A stretch of 64,000 nucleotides of DNA from UBA12077 sp963665525. GTDB lineage: Bacteria; Bacteroidota; Bacteroidia; Bacteroidales; UBA12077. Below, in pieces: positions 45,120-52,582 of the stretch. The stretch covers positions 2,666,001-2,730,000 of the forward strand of contig OY762280.1 of assembly GCA_963665525.1 (NCBI GenBank), in the 5' to 3' direction. Every line of letters begins with the position of its first letter. The stretch's first letter is position 1. The position numbers and the translations under genes were made by a program. The notes below the pieces were generated by a model. The model had not been told where the DNA came from. It saw only the letters and a program-made list of their open reading frames with translations, and made no database searches.

Positions 45120-46046
45120 CTATTTTTCAATTTTAATGTCGATAACAATATTTCCAGCATCTTCGCCAATGGTACTTACTACCTTAAATATTCCTGTTCT
45201 GTTATCATCGGTAACAAATACATAAACATCTTCAGGAGTTAAAAATTTTGTCTTTCTTCCACCACTATCATAACTAAAATTATTAGCTATGAGAATACTA
45301 TCATTAGCTGCAGCATCAAAATCGGCAACACTTATGTCTGATACACTCCTGGCATATCGGATAGTGTTTCGGGTTTCCCAATGACTTACTCCATATTCTC
45401 CACTATAAGCATCATCTATATTTGCACCTGGCGATGTTATGACACTTTCTTCATAATCTTTATAATTATCATAAACATAAGCCATATTAATTAAGTCCTG
45501 ATTATTATATGCTTCTTCTGCATTATATACTAATCCTGTGCTAAACGAAAAGAAACTTCCATATTCGGTGCTATTTTGTGCTCCTAACTGCACATTTAAA
45601 AACTCATCGATTTCATTATATGTAACATTTGGATCTTTAGTAATAGTCAATCCTATACTAGCAGATTGACCATTAAAATCCCTTATAATAAATTCCCATT
45701 CATCTATTTCTTCTAAACTTTTAGTAAGCTCAATTTCTTCTTCATAAGTTTCTTGCAAAAAACCTATGTTACTATATTCATCACCGTTAAGTTTTATAAC
45801 CAGGTTAGAAAGATTAGTATGCCCGTTCCATTCTGCATAAATTTTTACTTTAAAAGTTTGTCCGACACCAATAACAGAATCGGCCGATACGTAAATATGA
45901 TCAGTTACAAAACTTATGGTTGGATTTGGATAAGTTGTTGAATCATCTTCATCGCATGAAGTAAAACTTAATATGGATAAAATTGCAAAAACACCAGACC
46001 ATATTAAAGCTCTAATTCGATATGCCGTATTTTTCATATCGTTCAT
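45120..46046 (-). CDS. Lipoprotein, partner of the TonB receptor (Mo/W lipoprotein family, copy 1)
   Basis: 308 residues. Signal with lipobox LSFTSC near 29. An N-terminal half of Ig-like strands (TYPNPTISFVTDHIYVSADSV) and a C-terminal domain of about 150 residues (VQLGAQNST ... EEAYNNQDLINMAYVY ... SPGANID ... FDAAANDSIL ... EDVYVFVTDDNRTGIFKV) that recurs in the lipoproteins at 51874 and 52583. Ten bp before the TonB receptor. A perfect ModE-type palindrome (46018-46041) overlaps its first codons. Function not recognised; proposed outer membrane partner of the receptor. Confidence 0.75.
   Translation of the reverse strand: MNDMKNTAYRIRALIWSGVFAILSILSFTSCDEDDSTTYPNPTISFVTDHIYVSADSVIGVGQTFKVKIYAEWNGHTNLSNLVIKLNGDEYSNIGFLQETYEEEIELTKSLEEIDEWEFIIRDFNGQSASIGLTITKDPNVTYNEIDEFLNVQLGAQNSTEYGSFFSFSTGLVYNAEEAYNNQDLINMAYVYDNYKDYEESVITSPGANIDDAYSGEYGVSHWETRNTIRYARSVSDISVADFDAAANDSILIANNFSYDSGGRKTKFLTPEDVYVFVTDDNRTGIFKVVSTIGEDAGNIVIDIKIEK
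46018..46041. promoter_or_regulatory. ModE-type operator E, inside the 5' end of the lipoprotein gene
   Basis: CGATATG-N10-CATATCG, both halves perfect, centred a few bases inside the coding region; it covers the in-frame second ATG (codon 4). Probably blocks transcription elongation, or marks an internal promoter. Confidence 0.7.
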
Positions 46047-46084
46047 TATTATGTTATAATTTTTTAAAATAAAAGATTTATAAT

Positions 46085-46666
46085 CTATTTCTTTTTGAAT
46101 CTTTTAATGGAATAAATAAATCCCGCACCCAGCAAGGCTCCTGCTGCTCCAGAGATAAAGTGAGATAATACAGGAATCATAAATCCTGCTTTTATAAATG
46201 AATTTTCCAATACTCCTGTAAATAAAAATACAACTAATCTACTTAGTGGAATTACCATGTAAGATAATCCACCGATTAAGGTCAAAATAGCTAATCTGTT
46301 TGATGGATTTCTAAATACAAAATATAGTGTATCAAGAACAATTCCCATAATGATATAAATAACCGGTAAGAATGGATCTTTTATGCCAATAAATGGAACA
46401 AACATAAATGTTGTTGCTCCCAACATGGCAATAACAGAAGCAAAGGGAAGTTTTGAAACTCTGCGTCCAATCATAATTAATGCCATAAACTCTAGTCCAT
46501 GACGGCCAGGAATACCCAATGGAATTCTTAAGTATGATCTTAAAACAATAGCACTTATCCCTAAAACAAATAAGAATAAAATTTCTAATACTAAAGATAA
46601 AGTGTTAGTCTGATATGCTTTTAATATAGTCTTTTGAGACGCACTTCCATTCATAATCTTCAACAT
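46085..46666 (-). CDS. ECF S-component-like membrane protein
   Basis: About 193 residues with five to six hydrophobic helices and short loops (GIPGRHGLEFMALIMIGRR, SHFISGAAGALLGAGFI). Size and layout resemble ECF transporter substrate-binding (S) subunits. It overlaps the upstream gene by about 60 bp, with starts at 46666 or 46654 possible (46684 would be TTG). Lying in a ModE-headed operon, it may bind or transport a molybdenum-related solute; homology is not certain. Confidence 0.55.
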   Translation of the reverse strand: MLKIMNGSASQKTILKAYQTNTLSLVLEILFLFVLGISAIVLRSYLRIPLGIPGRHGLEFMALIMIGRRVSKLPFASVIAMLGATTFMFVPFIGIKDPFLPVIYIIMGIVLDTLYFVFRNPSNRLAILTLIGGLSYMVIPLSRLVVFLFTGVLENSFIKAGFMIPVLSHFISGAAGALLGAGFIYSIKRFKKK

Positions 46667-47345
46667 TTTTACTTTGTTCAACAATTACTGTATTTCTATT
46701 ATTTTTTATCGGTGGCCGCAACCATTCTCCCACTTCGATTCTATCATTATCGTTAACCTCAATACCTTCTTTGGTTATCACCGATTCTATATTTATAATT
46801 TCTTTTAATTCTCCAATCCTATAAACACCATGTAAATCTCTCAGCTCGTGTCCCTTTAGCCAAATATTTCTTCCATCTTCTCCACCTTTTCTTAATCCAA
46901 CACCAGCCAGAGATCCAATCACTCCAATCTTTTCTCCGGTATACCCTTTTAAAAATATCCCTGTCTCTTCAGCTATTTTATGGGCATCTTCTTTTTGCAA
47001 TACTTCTTTTTTTGCTCTTCTTCCCCAATCTAAAACTGTCTCATCAATCTGATCCATTCGCGCAAAACATAATCCTGCATCAGATCCTAGTTCTGCAACA
47101 TCAATTAAATACTGCTCGCAAAGATCTTTTAATACATCTCCTTTTTCAGATTCTACTATTAAGCAAGCTGAACTATTTTGTGATGTATAAGCAATTTTAT
47201 CGTGAACATATAATTGATGACGAGAAATCGACTGCACTTCACCTAAGCCTTCTTCAGTGATTAGTTTTCCAAGTTGCCTTGATTTATACCCTGTCCCCCG
47301 TGATTCTTTATTATCTGTATCGTCAAGTCCTACAAAATAGATCAT
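46605..47345 (-). CDS. TiaS-like (TCKD) domain protein
   Basis: 246 residues. VGLDDTDNKESRGTGYKSRQLGKLI at the start and TSQNSSACL near 55 resemble the N-terminal kinase-like domain of archaeal tRNA(Ile2) agmatinylcytidine synthetase TiaS (VGIDDTD...). The zinc ribbon and OB parts of TiaS are not evident. Its ATG follows the modE stop directly. A phosphotransfer role is inferred only from the DDTD motif; a link to metal use is from the operon. Confidence 0.55.
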   Translation of the reverse strand: MIYFVGLDDTDNKESRGTGYKSRQLGKLITEEGLGEVQSISRHQLYVHDKIAYTSQNSSACLIVESEKGDVLKDLCEQYLIDVAELGSDAGLCFARMDQIDETVLDWGRRAKKEVLQKEDAHKIAEETGIFLKGYTGEKIGVIGSLAGVGLRKGGEDGRNIWLKGHELRDLHGVYRIGELKEIINIESVITKEGIEVNDNDRIEVGEWLRPPIKNNRNTVIVEQSKNVEDYEWKCVSKDYIKSISD

Positions 47346-47723
47346 TTACTTATTTACTTTATTAAAGAACTTTTTTGTGATTTGATAAATCGCATCATCA
47401 AACTCAACTAATAATTCTTTGTAAGCTTCTATTAATTCCTTCCCTTCTGGTGTAAGTACCGAATTCCCTCCATGTTGTCCTCCTCGATGCTTATCTGTCA
47501 AGCAAAAGCCTAACTTTTCTTCTGCATCGCGAATCATTCCCCAGGCTTTTCGATAGCTAATCCCCAATTTGTCTGCAGCAGCTTTTAACGACCCAAGCTG
47601 ATCGATATAATCAATCAACTCAAATTTACCATTCCCTAAAATACTTTCTCCATCGGCATGTTCAAGCCACACCTTAAACTTTAAGAAAATATCGTAGTAT
47701 TTTGATCCTTTGGGCCCTGCCAT
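47346..47723 (-). CDS. ModE-type regulator, DNA-binding domain only
   Basis: 125 residues. The winged helix of ModE is clear: ESILGNGKFELIDYIDQLGSLKAAADKLGISYRKAWGMIRDAEE (motif range about 24-67), then HRGGQHGGNSVLTPEG. E. coli ModE adds two molbindin domains that bind molybdate; here the protein ends soon after the helix-turn-helix, so metal sensing must come from elsewhere or be absent. First gene of a five-gene operon, with a ModE-type palindrome 25-48 bp upstream of its ATG (autoregulation). Confidence 0.88.
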   Translation of the reverse strand: MAGPKGSKYYDIFLKFKVWLEHADGESILGNGKFELIDYIDQLGSLKAAADKLGISYRKAWGMIRDAEEKLGFCLTDKHRGGQHGGNSVLTPEGKELIEAYKELLVEFDDAIYQITKKFFNKVNK

Positions 47724-47747
47724 AATCTGTATAAATACAATTACAAT

Positions 47748-47771
47748 CTATATGTTTTAACATACATATCG
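47748..47771. promoter_or_regulatory. ModE-type operator A upstream of modE
   Basis: CTATATG-N10-CATATCG, one mismatch from a perfect palindrome, 25-48 bp before the modE start. Confidence 0.65.
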
Positions 47772-47865
47772 ATTGCAAATTAAATAATTACATCCATGCG
47801 ATAAAAGCATTGATGCAATTATTTTTATCAAAAAAATTATTTAGATTTTTTCTAATCTTAAAAGC

Positions 47866-48147
47866 TTATTTATATAAGCATCTATAAGAAGTGTCGCCTT
47901 CAACTTTTACCTTGAATTTAACATCTTTTTCAACTCTGAAAGTTTCAAATTCTTTGTAATCTTTCCACTCTGTTTCTCCTGGTAACTGAACTGTCATTAC
48001 ACCTGAAGTTACTGTCATGAATTCAATTGTTGCAGTTCCAAATTCATATTCACCTGCAGCCATAACACCTATTGTAGCTGGTCCTTCTGCTGTTTCAAAA
48101 GCAATTGATTTTACTTTACCGTCGAAATATTCGTTTGTTTTAAACAT
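47866..48147 (-). CDS. ppnP: Pyrimidine/purine nucleoside phosphorylase PpnP
   Basis: 93 residues, small cupin. NEYFDGKVKSIAFET, TIGVMAAGEYEFGTA and MTVTSGVMTVQLPGE match the YaiE/PpnP family, which phosphorolyses nucleosides. Divergent from pruA. Upstream region holds its -7 box TATTTTTG (48182 to 48175, minus strand) inside the palindrome ATACAAAA-N7-TTTTGTAT (48172-48194). Confidence 0.85.
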   Translation of the reverse strand: MFKTNEYFDGKVKSIAFETAEGPATIGVMAAGEYEFGTATIEFMTVTSGVMTVQLPGETEWKDYKEFETFRVEKDVKFKVKVEGDTSYRCLYK

Positions 48148-48171
48148 AGCTTATACTTTTTTGTTATTTAC

Positions 48172-48194
48172 ATACAAAAATATAGATTTTGTAT
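48172..48194. promoter_or_regulatory. ppnP promoter palindrome
   Basis: ATACAAAA-N7-TTTTGTAT, perfect arms, overlapping the ppnP -7 box. Distinct from the ModE-type site 39 bp further on. Confidence 0.45.
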
Positions 48195-48232
48195 ATGGTC
48201 AAACATGACAAAAATCTTGTTTTATATGAATA

Positions 48233-48256
48233 CGATATGTATATATTTGCATATCG
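48233..48256. promoter_or_regulatory. ModE-type operator B over the pruA -7 box
   Basis: CGATATG-N10-CATATCG, perfect. The spacer contains TATATTTG (48242-48249), a perfect -7 box; a TTG at 48217-48219 fits the -33 position. Bound regulator would hide the promoter. Confidence 0.75.
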
Positions 48257-48300
48257 CTTTTAAAAGTAAAATAGTTGTTTAACAGATAAATTAATTAAAG

Positions 48301-49929
48301 ATGCAAAAGAGTTTATACTTTGCTCCACCGGCAAAAAACGAACCGGTATTAACTTATAAAAAAGGATCTCCAGAAAGAGAAAGATTAGTAAAAGCTATTG
48401 AATGGTGTCGTTCAAATGTAGTAGATGTACCCATGATAATAGATGGCAAAGAAGTTCGTTCAGATAATAAAAAACAATTGTCTCCTCCTCACGATCATCA
48501 ACATATTTTAGGGTATTATCATCGTGGAGACGAAAATCATGTAAAACAAGCTATTGATGTAGCTTTAGCTGCACGAAGCAAGTGGTCAAACATGTCGTGG
48601 AAACAAAGAGCATCCATATTTTTAAGAGCTGCAGGAATGATTTCAGGCCCGTATAGAGCAAGAATAAATGCTGCCACTATGTTAGGACAATCAAAATCTG
48701 TTCACCAGGCCGAAATAGATTCAGCATGTGAATTAGCCGATTTCTTAAGGTTCAATGTTCAATACATGACTGAAATTTATAATGAGCAACCTGATTCTGA
48801 TGAATTAAGATGGAACAGAGTTGAACAAAGAGCTTTAGAAGGATTTGTTTTTGCTTTAACTCCTTTCAACTTTACTGCTATAGCAGGAAACTTACCTTCA
48901 GCACCAGCAATGATGGGTAATACAATAGTATGGAAGCCATCGAACACTCAAATTTATGCTGCCAGAATTATAATGGAGATATTTATGGAAGCAGGCTTAC
49001 CTGATGGAGTAATTAATTTAGTTTATGTATCAGGTCCAGCTGCTGGTAAAGTGATATTCTCACATCCTGATTTTGCTGGAATTCATTTTACAGGTTCAAC
49101 TTCAGTTTTTCAAAATATCTGGAAAGAAATTGGAGCCAATATTTCAAATTATAAATCATATCCACGAATTGTTGGAGAAACAGGTGGTAAAAACTTTGTT
49201 TTAATGCATGAATCTGCAAACCCAACACAAGTTGCAACTGCTTTAACTCGTGGGGCATTCGAATATCAAGGTCAAAAATGTTCAGCAGTATCTCGAGCTT
49301 ATATTCCAGACAATAAGTGGGATGAAGTACTTTGTGAAATTAAATGCGATATGGATACCATGAAAATGGGACCTGTAGAAGACTTCACAAACTTTGTGAA
49401 TGCAGTTATTGATGAAGCTTCATTTGATAAGTTAGCAGGTTTTATTGATAGAGCAAAGCAAGACAAAGATGTAGAAATAATTCATGGTGGTAATTATGAT
49501 AAATCGAAGGGTTATTTTATTGAACCAACAATTATTCTTACAAAAGACCCTCATTACATTACCATGGAAGAAGAGTTATTTGGTCCTGTATTAACTATCT
49601 ACATTTATGATCATACCAAATTTGAAGAAACCGTAGAACTGGTAGATAAAACATCTATTTATGCACTAACTGGATCAATATTTTCAAAAGATCGTTATAT
49701 TATTGAGTATGCAATGAAAGAACTTGAGCATGCTGCAGGTAACTTCTATATTAATGACAAACCAACTGGTGCTGTAGTAAATCAACAACCATTTGGAGGA
49801 GCTCGAGGATCCGGAACAAATGATAAGGCAGGTTCAAAATTGAACTTATTACGTTGGGTTACTCCACGTACAATAAAAGAATGTTTTGTGCCACCTACAA
49901 GTTATAAATATCCTTTTATGGAAGATTAA
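48301..49929 (+). CDS. pruA: L-glutamate gamma-semialdehyde (P5C) dehydrogenase
   Basis: 542 residues. Aldehyde dehydrogenase fold: ALTPFNFTAIAGNLPSAPAMMGNTIVWKPS (cofactor), VGETGGKNFVLMHESA (Glu), GAFEYQGQKCSAVSR (catalytic Cys about 320) and PFGGARGSGTNDKAG. Matches the ALDH4/RocA type that oxidises proline-derived glutamate semialdehyde to glutamate with NAD. Under a ModE-type operator (48233-48256), which is unexpected for proline catabolism. Confidence 0.9.
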   Translation: MQKSLYFAPPAKNEPVLTYKKGSPERERLVKAIEWCRSNVVDVPMIIDGKEVRSDNKKQLSPPHDHQHILGYYHRGDENHVKQAIDVALAARSKWSNMSWKQRASIFLRAAGMISGPYRARINAATMLGQSKSVHQAEIDSACELADFLRFNVQYMTEIYNEQPDSDELRWNRVEQRALEGFVFALTPFNFTAIAGNLPSAPAMMGNTIVWKPSNTQIYAARIIMEIFMEAGLPDGVINLVYVSGPAAGKVIFSHPDFAGIHFTGSTSVFQNIWKEIGANISNYKSYPRIVGETGGKNFVLMHESANPTQVATALTRGAFEYQGQKCSAVSRAYIPDNKWDEVLCEIKCDMDTMKMGPVEDFTNFVNAVIDEASFDKLAGFIDRAKQDKDVEIIHGGNYDKSKGYFIEPTIILTKDPHYITMEEELFGPVLTIYIYDHTKFEETVELVDKTSIYALTGSIFSKDRYIIEYAMKELEHAAGNFYINDKPTGAVVNQQPFGGARGSGTNDKAGSKLNLLRWVTPRTIKECFVPPTSYKYPFMED

Positions 49930-49940
49930 TAAAAATAAAG

Positions 49941-50017
49941 TGTCATTCCGTCCTAATAATTATCGGGACGGAATCTCTTTCTTAATTTACACAGATTCCC
50001 ACTCACTTGGGAATAAT
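49941..50017. repeat. Interspersed paired hairpin, family C, copy 2
   Basis: TGTCATTCC start, then ATTCCGTCC/GGGACGGAAT and ATTCCCA/TGGGAAT hairpins. Between the two aldehyde dehydrogenase genes. Confidence 0.8.
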
Positions 50018-50023
50018 CCAAAA

Positions 50024-51592
50024 ATGAAAATCAAAATGACAACATTAGAATTTAACATTAAAGAACTATTAGAAAAACTAGGTATAAAAGAAATCAATCC
50101 AGGTGTAACAACCGGAACTAAATGGTTTGATGTTCAAGGAGCAATCACAAGTTCTGAATCTCCAATCGATGGAAAAGATATAGCAAAAGTTCAAAATGCA
50201 ACCATTGAAGATTATGAAAAAGTGATTCTTAAAGCTCAGGAAGCATTTAAGGTATGGAGAGAAATCCCTGCTCCAAAACGTGGTGAAATTGTTCGCCAAA
50301 TAGGATTAGCCCTTCGCGATTCAAAAGAAGATTTAGGAAAACTTGTTACTCTTGAAATGGGGAAAATATACCAGGAAGGATTAGGCGAAGTACAGGAAAT
50401 GATCGACATCTGCGATTTTGCTGTTGGACAATCACGTCTTTTAAATGGCTTTACAATGCACTCAGAACGTAAAGATCACAGGATGTATGACCAATATCAC
50501 CCAGTTGGCTTGGTTGGCTTAGTTACCTCATTTAATTTCCCTGTTGCTGTTTGGGCATGGAATACAATGCTCGCTGCCATTGCAGGTGATGTTGTAATTT
50601 GGAAACCAAGTTCTAAAACTCCACTAACAGCTATCGCTACAATGAACATTATTCAAAAAGTATTAAAAGATAATCATGTTCCTGAAGGAGTATTTAATTT
50701 AGTCATTGCAAAATCTTCGGTATTAGGAGATAACTTTTTAGCAGACAAACGTATTCCTCTATTCTCAGTAACAGGATCAACTGCTGTAGGAAAAAGAGTC
50801 GGTAAAATTGTTGGAGAACGTTTAGGAAAAACCATCTTAGAGTTAGGTGGTAACAATGCTGTTATTGTGTCGGATTCTGCTGATTTAGATATGGCTATTC
50901 CTTCTATCGTATTTGGTGCTGTAGGAACAGCTGGCCAACGTTGTACATCAACACGAAGAGTTATTGTACATGAAAAAGTATATGATGAAGTTAAAGAACG
51001 ATTAATACATGCCTATAAGCAAATTGTCTGTAAAATAGGTAACCCATTGAATGCTAACACACTGGTTGGACCACTAATTGACCAACATTCGGTTAATGCT
51101 TTTTCTCATGCTGTTGAACAAGTTCAAAAAGAAGGTGGCAATATTCTTTTTGGCGGTAATGTTTTAGAAAGTGAAAAATATGGTTCTGGAAATTACGTTG
51201 TTCCTGCCATTGCTGAAGCTGAAAATCATTATAATATTGTTCAGGAAGAAACATTTGCTCCTATTATTTACTTAATTAAGTATAAAACTTTTGACGAAGC
51301 TATTGAAATAAATAATGGGGTACCACAAGGTTTATCATCTGCATTATTTACATTAAATATGCGTGAAAGTGAGCAGTTCTTAAGTGAAGTAGGTTCTGAT
51401 TGCGGTATAGCCAATGTAAATAGCGGAACGTCTGGTGCTGAAATCGGTGGTGCATTTGGTGGTGAAAAAGATACCGGTGGAGGTCGCGAATCCGGATCTG
51501 ATTCATGGAAAGCTTATATGCGTCGCCAAACAAATACCATTAATTATGGTAAAGAATTACCATTAGCACAAGGAATAAAATTTGCATTCTAA
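50024..51592 (+). CDS. Aldehyde dehydrogenase, ALDH7 (antiquitin) type
   Basis: 522 residues. VTSFNFPVAVWAWNTMLA, ELGGNNAVIVS (Glu), VFGAVGTAGQRCTSTRR (catalytic Cys), EETFAPI and GGAFGGEKDTGGGRESGSD match ALDH7, usually an alpha-aminoadipate semialdehyde dehydrogenase of lysine catabolism. NAD-dependent, cytoplasmic. Start at ATG 50024 (or 50036); an upstream frame overlaps pruA and the repeat and lacks homology. A terminator follows. Confidence 0.88.
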   Translation: MKIKMTTLEFNIKELLEKLGIKEINPGVTTGTKWFDVQGAITSSESPIDGKDIAKVQNATIEDYEKVILKAQEAFKVWREIPAPKRGEIVRQIGLALRDSKEDLGKLVTLEMGKIYQEGLGEVQEMIDICDFAVGQSRLLNGFTMHSERKDHRMYDQYHPVGLVGLVTSFNFPVAVWAWNTMLAAIAGDVVIWKPSSKTPLTAIATMNIIQKVLKDNHVPEGVFNLVIAKSSVLGDNFLADKRIPLFSVTGSTAVGKRVGKIVGERLGKTILELGGNNAVIVSDSADLDMAIPSIVFGAVGTAGQRCTSTRRVIVHEKVYDEVKERLIHAYKQIVCKIGNPLNANTLVGPLIDQHSVNAFSHAVEQVQKEGGNILFGGNVLESEKYGSGNYVVPAIAEAENHYNIVQEETFAPIIYLIKYKTFDEAIEINNGVPQGLSSALFTLNMRESEQFLSEVGSDCGIANVNSGTSGAEIGGAFGGEKDTGGGRESGSDSWKAYMRRQTNTINYGKELPLAQGIKFAF

Positions 51593-51602
51593 ACATATTG
51601 TA

Positions 51603-51673
51603 TGTCATTCCGGGCTTAAACCCGGAATCTCAATATACGTATAACTAGATTCCGCATCAAGTGCGGAATGACA
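51603..51673. repeat. Interspersed paired hairpin, family C, copy 3
   Basis: TGTCATTCC ... GGAATGACA frame around ATTCCGGG/CCCGGAAT and ATTCCGC/GCGGAAT hairpins. Just after the ALDH7 stop. Confidence 0.85.
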
Positions 51674-51705
51674 AAAGATCATATTTAGAGTTATAAAGTT
51701 TAGCA

Positions 51706-51739
51706 CAGCCTTGCAAGTGAAAATTTGCAGGGCTTTTTA
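51706..51739 (+). terminator. Terminator after the aldehyde dehydrogenase genes
   Basis: AGCCTTGCAA/TTGCAGGGCT stem (one G-T pair) followed by TTTTT. Confidence 0.8.
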
Positions 51740-51797
51740 TTATACTACAGATTAATATTTTTTTTATTAAGATTTTAAAATATTTCTTTTTCTAAAG

Positions 51798-51841
51798 GAT
51801 ATGATTATTTTTGCATGCGATATGTAAAATTGTACATATCT
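51798..51841. promoter_or_regulatory. ModE-type operator C, tandem, with -7 box
   Basis: Two sites 21 bp apart. The first, GATATG-N10-CATGCG (51798-51819), has a good left half, and its spacer holds TATTTTTG (51806-51813), a perfect -7 box. The second, CGATATG-N10-CATATCT (51818-51841), is near perfect and would cover the start of transcription. The gene begins at 51874. Confidence 0.75.
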
Positions 51842-51873
51842 AAAATTTAAGAAACCAATAATTTAATTGAATC

Positions 51874-52440
51874 ATGAAAAAACTTATTTATTTATTATTA
51901 TTTGTATTTGTTGCTAGCAGTGTATTTGTAGCATGTGATGACGATGATGATAATTCATCTCCTTTTAAAACTGTAATTCTTGGAGCTCAAGCTAATACTG
52001 ACATTGATGGTTTTTATTCAGTCAACAACGAAAAAACTTATACAATGGAAGAAGCTTACAATAACCAAGCAACTATTGATTTACTTTGCTTCTACGAAGA
52101 AGGTAAGAACGATATTACAATATCTTCTCCTGGAGCTAATATTACTGACATCTTTACTGGTGATAACTCTCCTGAAAACTGGTCTGTAACTGATACTACA
52201 TATTTCTTCAAAGTAGAGTCTGGTTTAACAGCTTTAGCTTTCGATGCATTAACTGAGAATGATGCTTTAATTGAAACTTTATACAATGCTGATGAAGCAA
52301 GAAGAAAAGCTAAATTATTACAAGCTGATGATATCTATGCTTTCCAAACTGAAGATAACTATTATGGTCTTTTAAAAGTTATTTCTGTTACACAAGGAGA
52401 AACTGGTTCTGTTGAATTCAAATATATCATTAAAAAATAA
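51874..52440 (+). CDS. Lipoprotein, Mo/W lipoprotein family, copy 2 (short form)
   Basis: 188 residues. Signal with lipobox VFVAC (Cys about 20) and an acidic DDDDD start of the mature protein. The remainder is the shared C-terminal domain alone: VILGAQANT, TMEEAYNNQATIDLLCFY, ISSPGANITD, FDALTENDALI, ARRKAKLLQADDIYAFQTEDNYYGLLKV. First gene behind a tandem ModE-type operator. Not recognised otherwise. Likely exposed at, or tethered to, the outer membrane. Confidence 0.72.
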   Translation: MKKLIYLLLFVFVASSVFVACDDDDDNSSPFKTVILGAQANTDIDGFYSVNNEKTYTMEEAYNNQATIDLLCFYEEGKNDITISSPGANITDIFTGDNSPENWSVTDTTYFFKVESGLTALAFDALTENDALIETLYNADEARRKAKLLQADDIYAFQTEDNYYGLLKVISVTQGETGSVEFKYIIKK

Positions 52441-52451
52441 ACTAACACTAT

Positions 52452-52565
52452 AGGGTGTTCTGCTAAAAATACTTATTGACAGATTTGAATCATGAATCTT
52501 TCAATAAGTATTTTTTTTAACGAAAAAGTTTAGGCAACTTCTTAGATTAGCAAAAGGACACCCCT
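52452..52565 (+). other. Structured RNA candidate or small inverted-repeat element between two lipoprotein genes
   Basis: Nested pairing: outer GGGTGT/ACACCC and TGCTAA/TTAGCA; inside, a perfect 13-bp stem AAATACTTATTGA/TCAATAAGTATTT followed by a T run (terminator-like) with AGATT/AATCT in its loop; then a small AAGTT/AACTT hairpin. The whole ends 18 bp before the next ATG. Confidence 0.55.
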
Positions 52566-52582
52566 TTTAATAATTATCCAGC

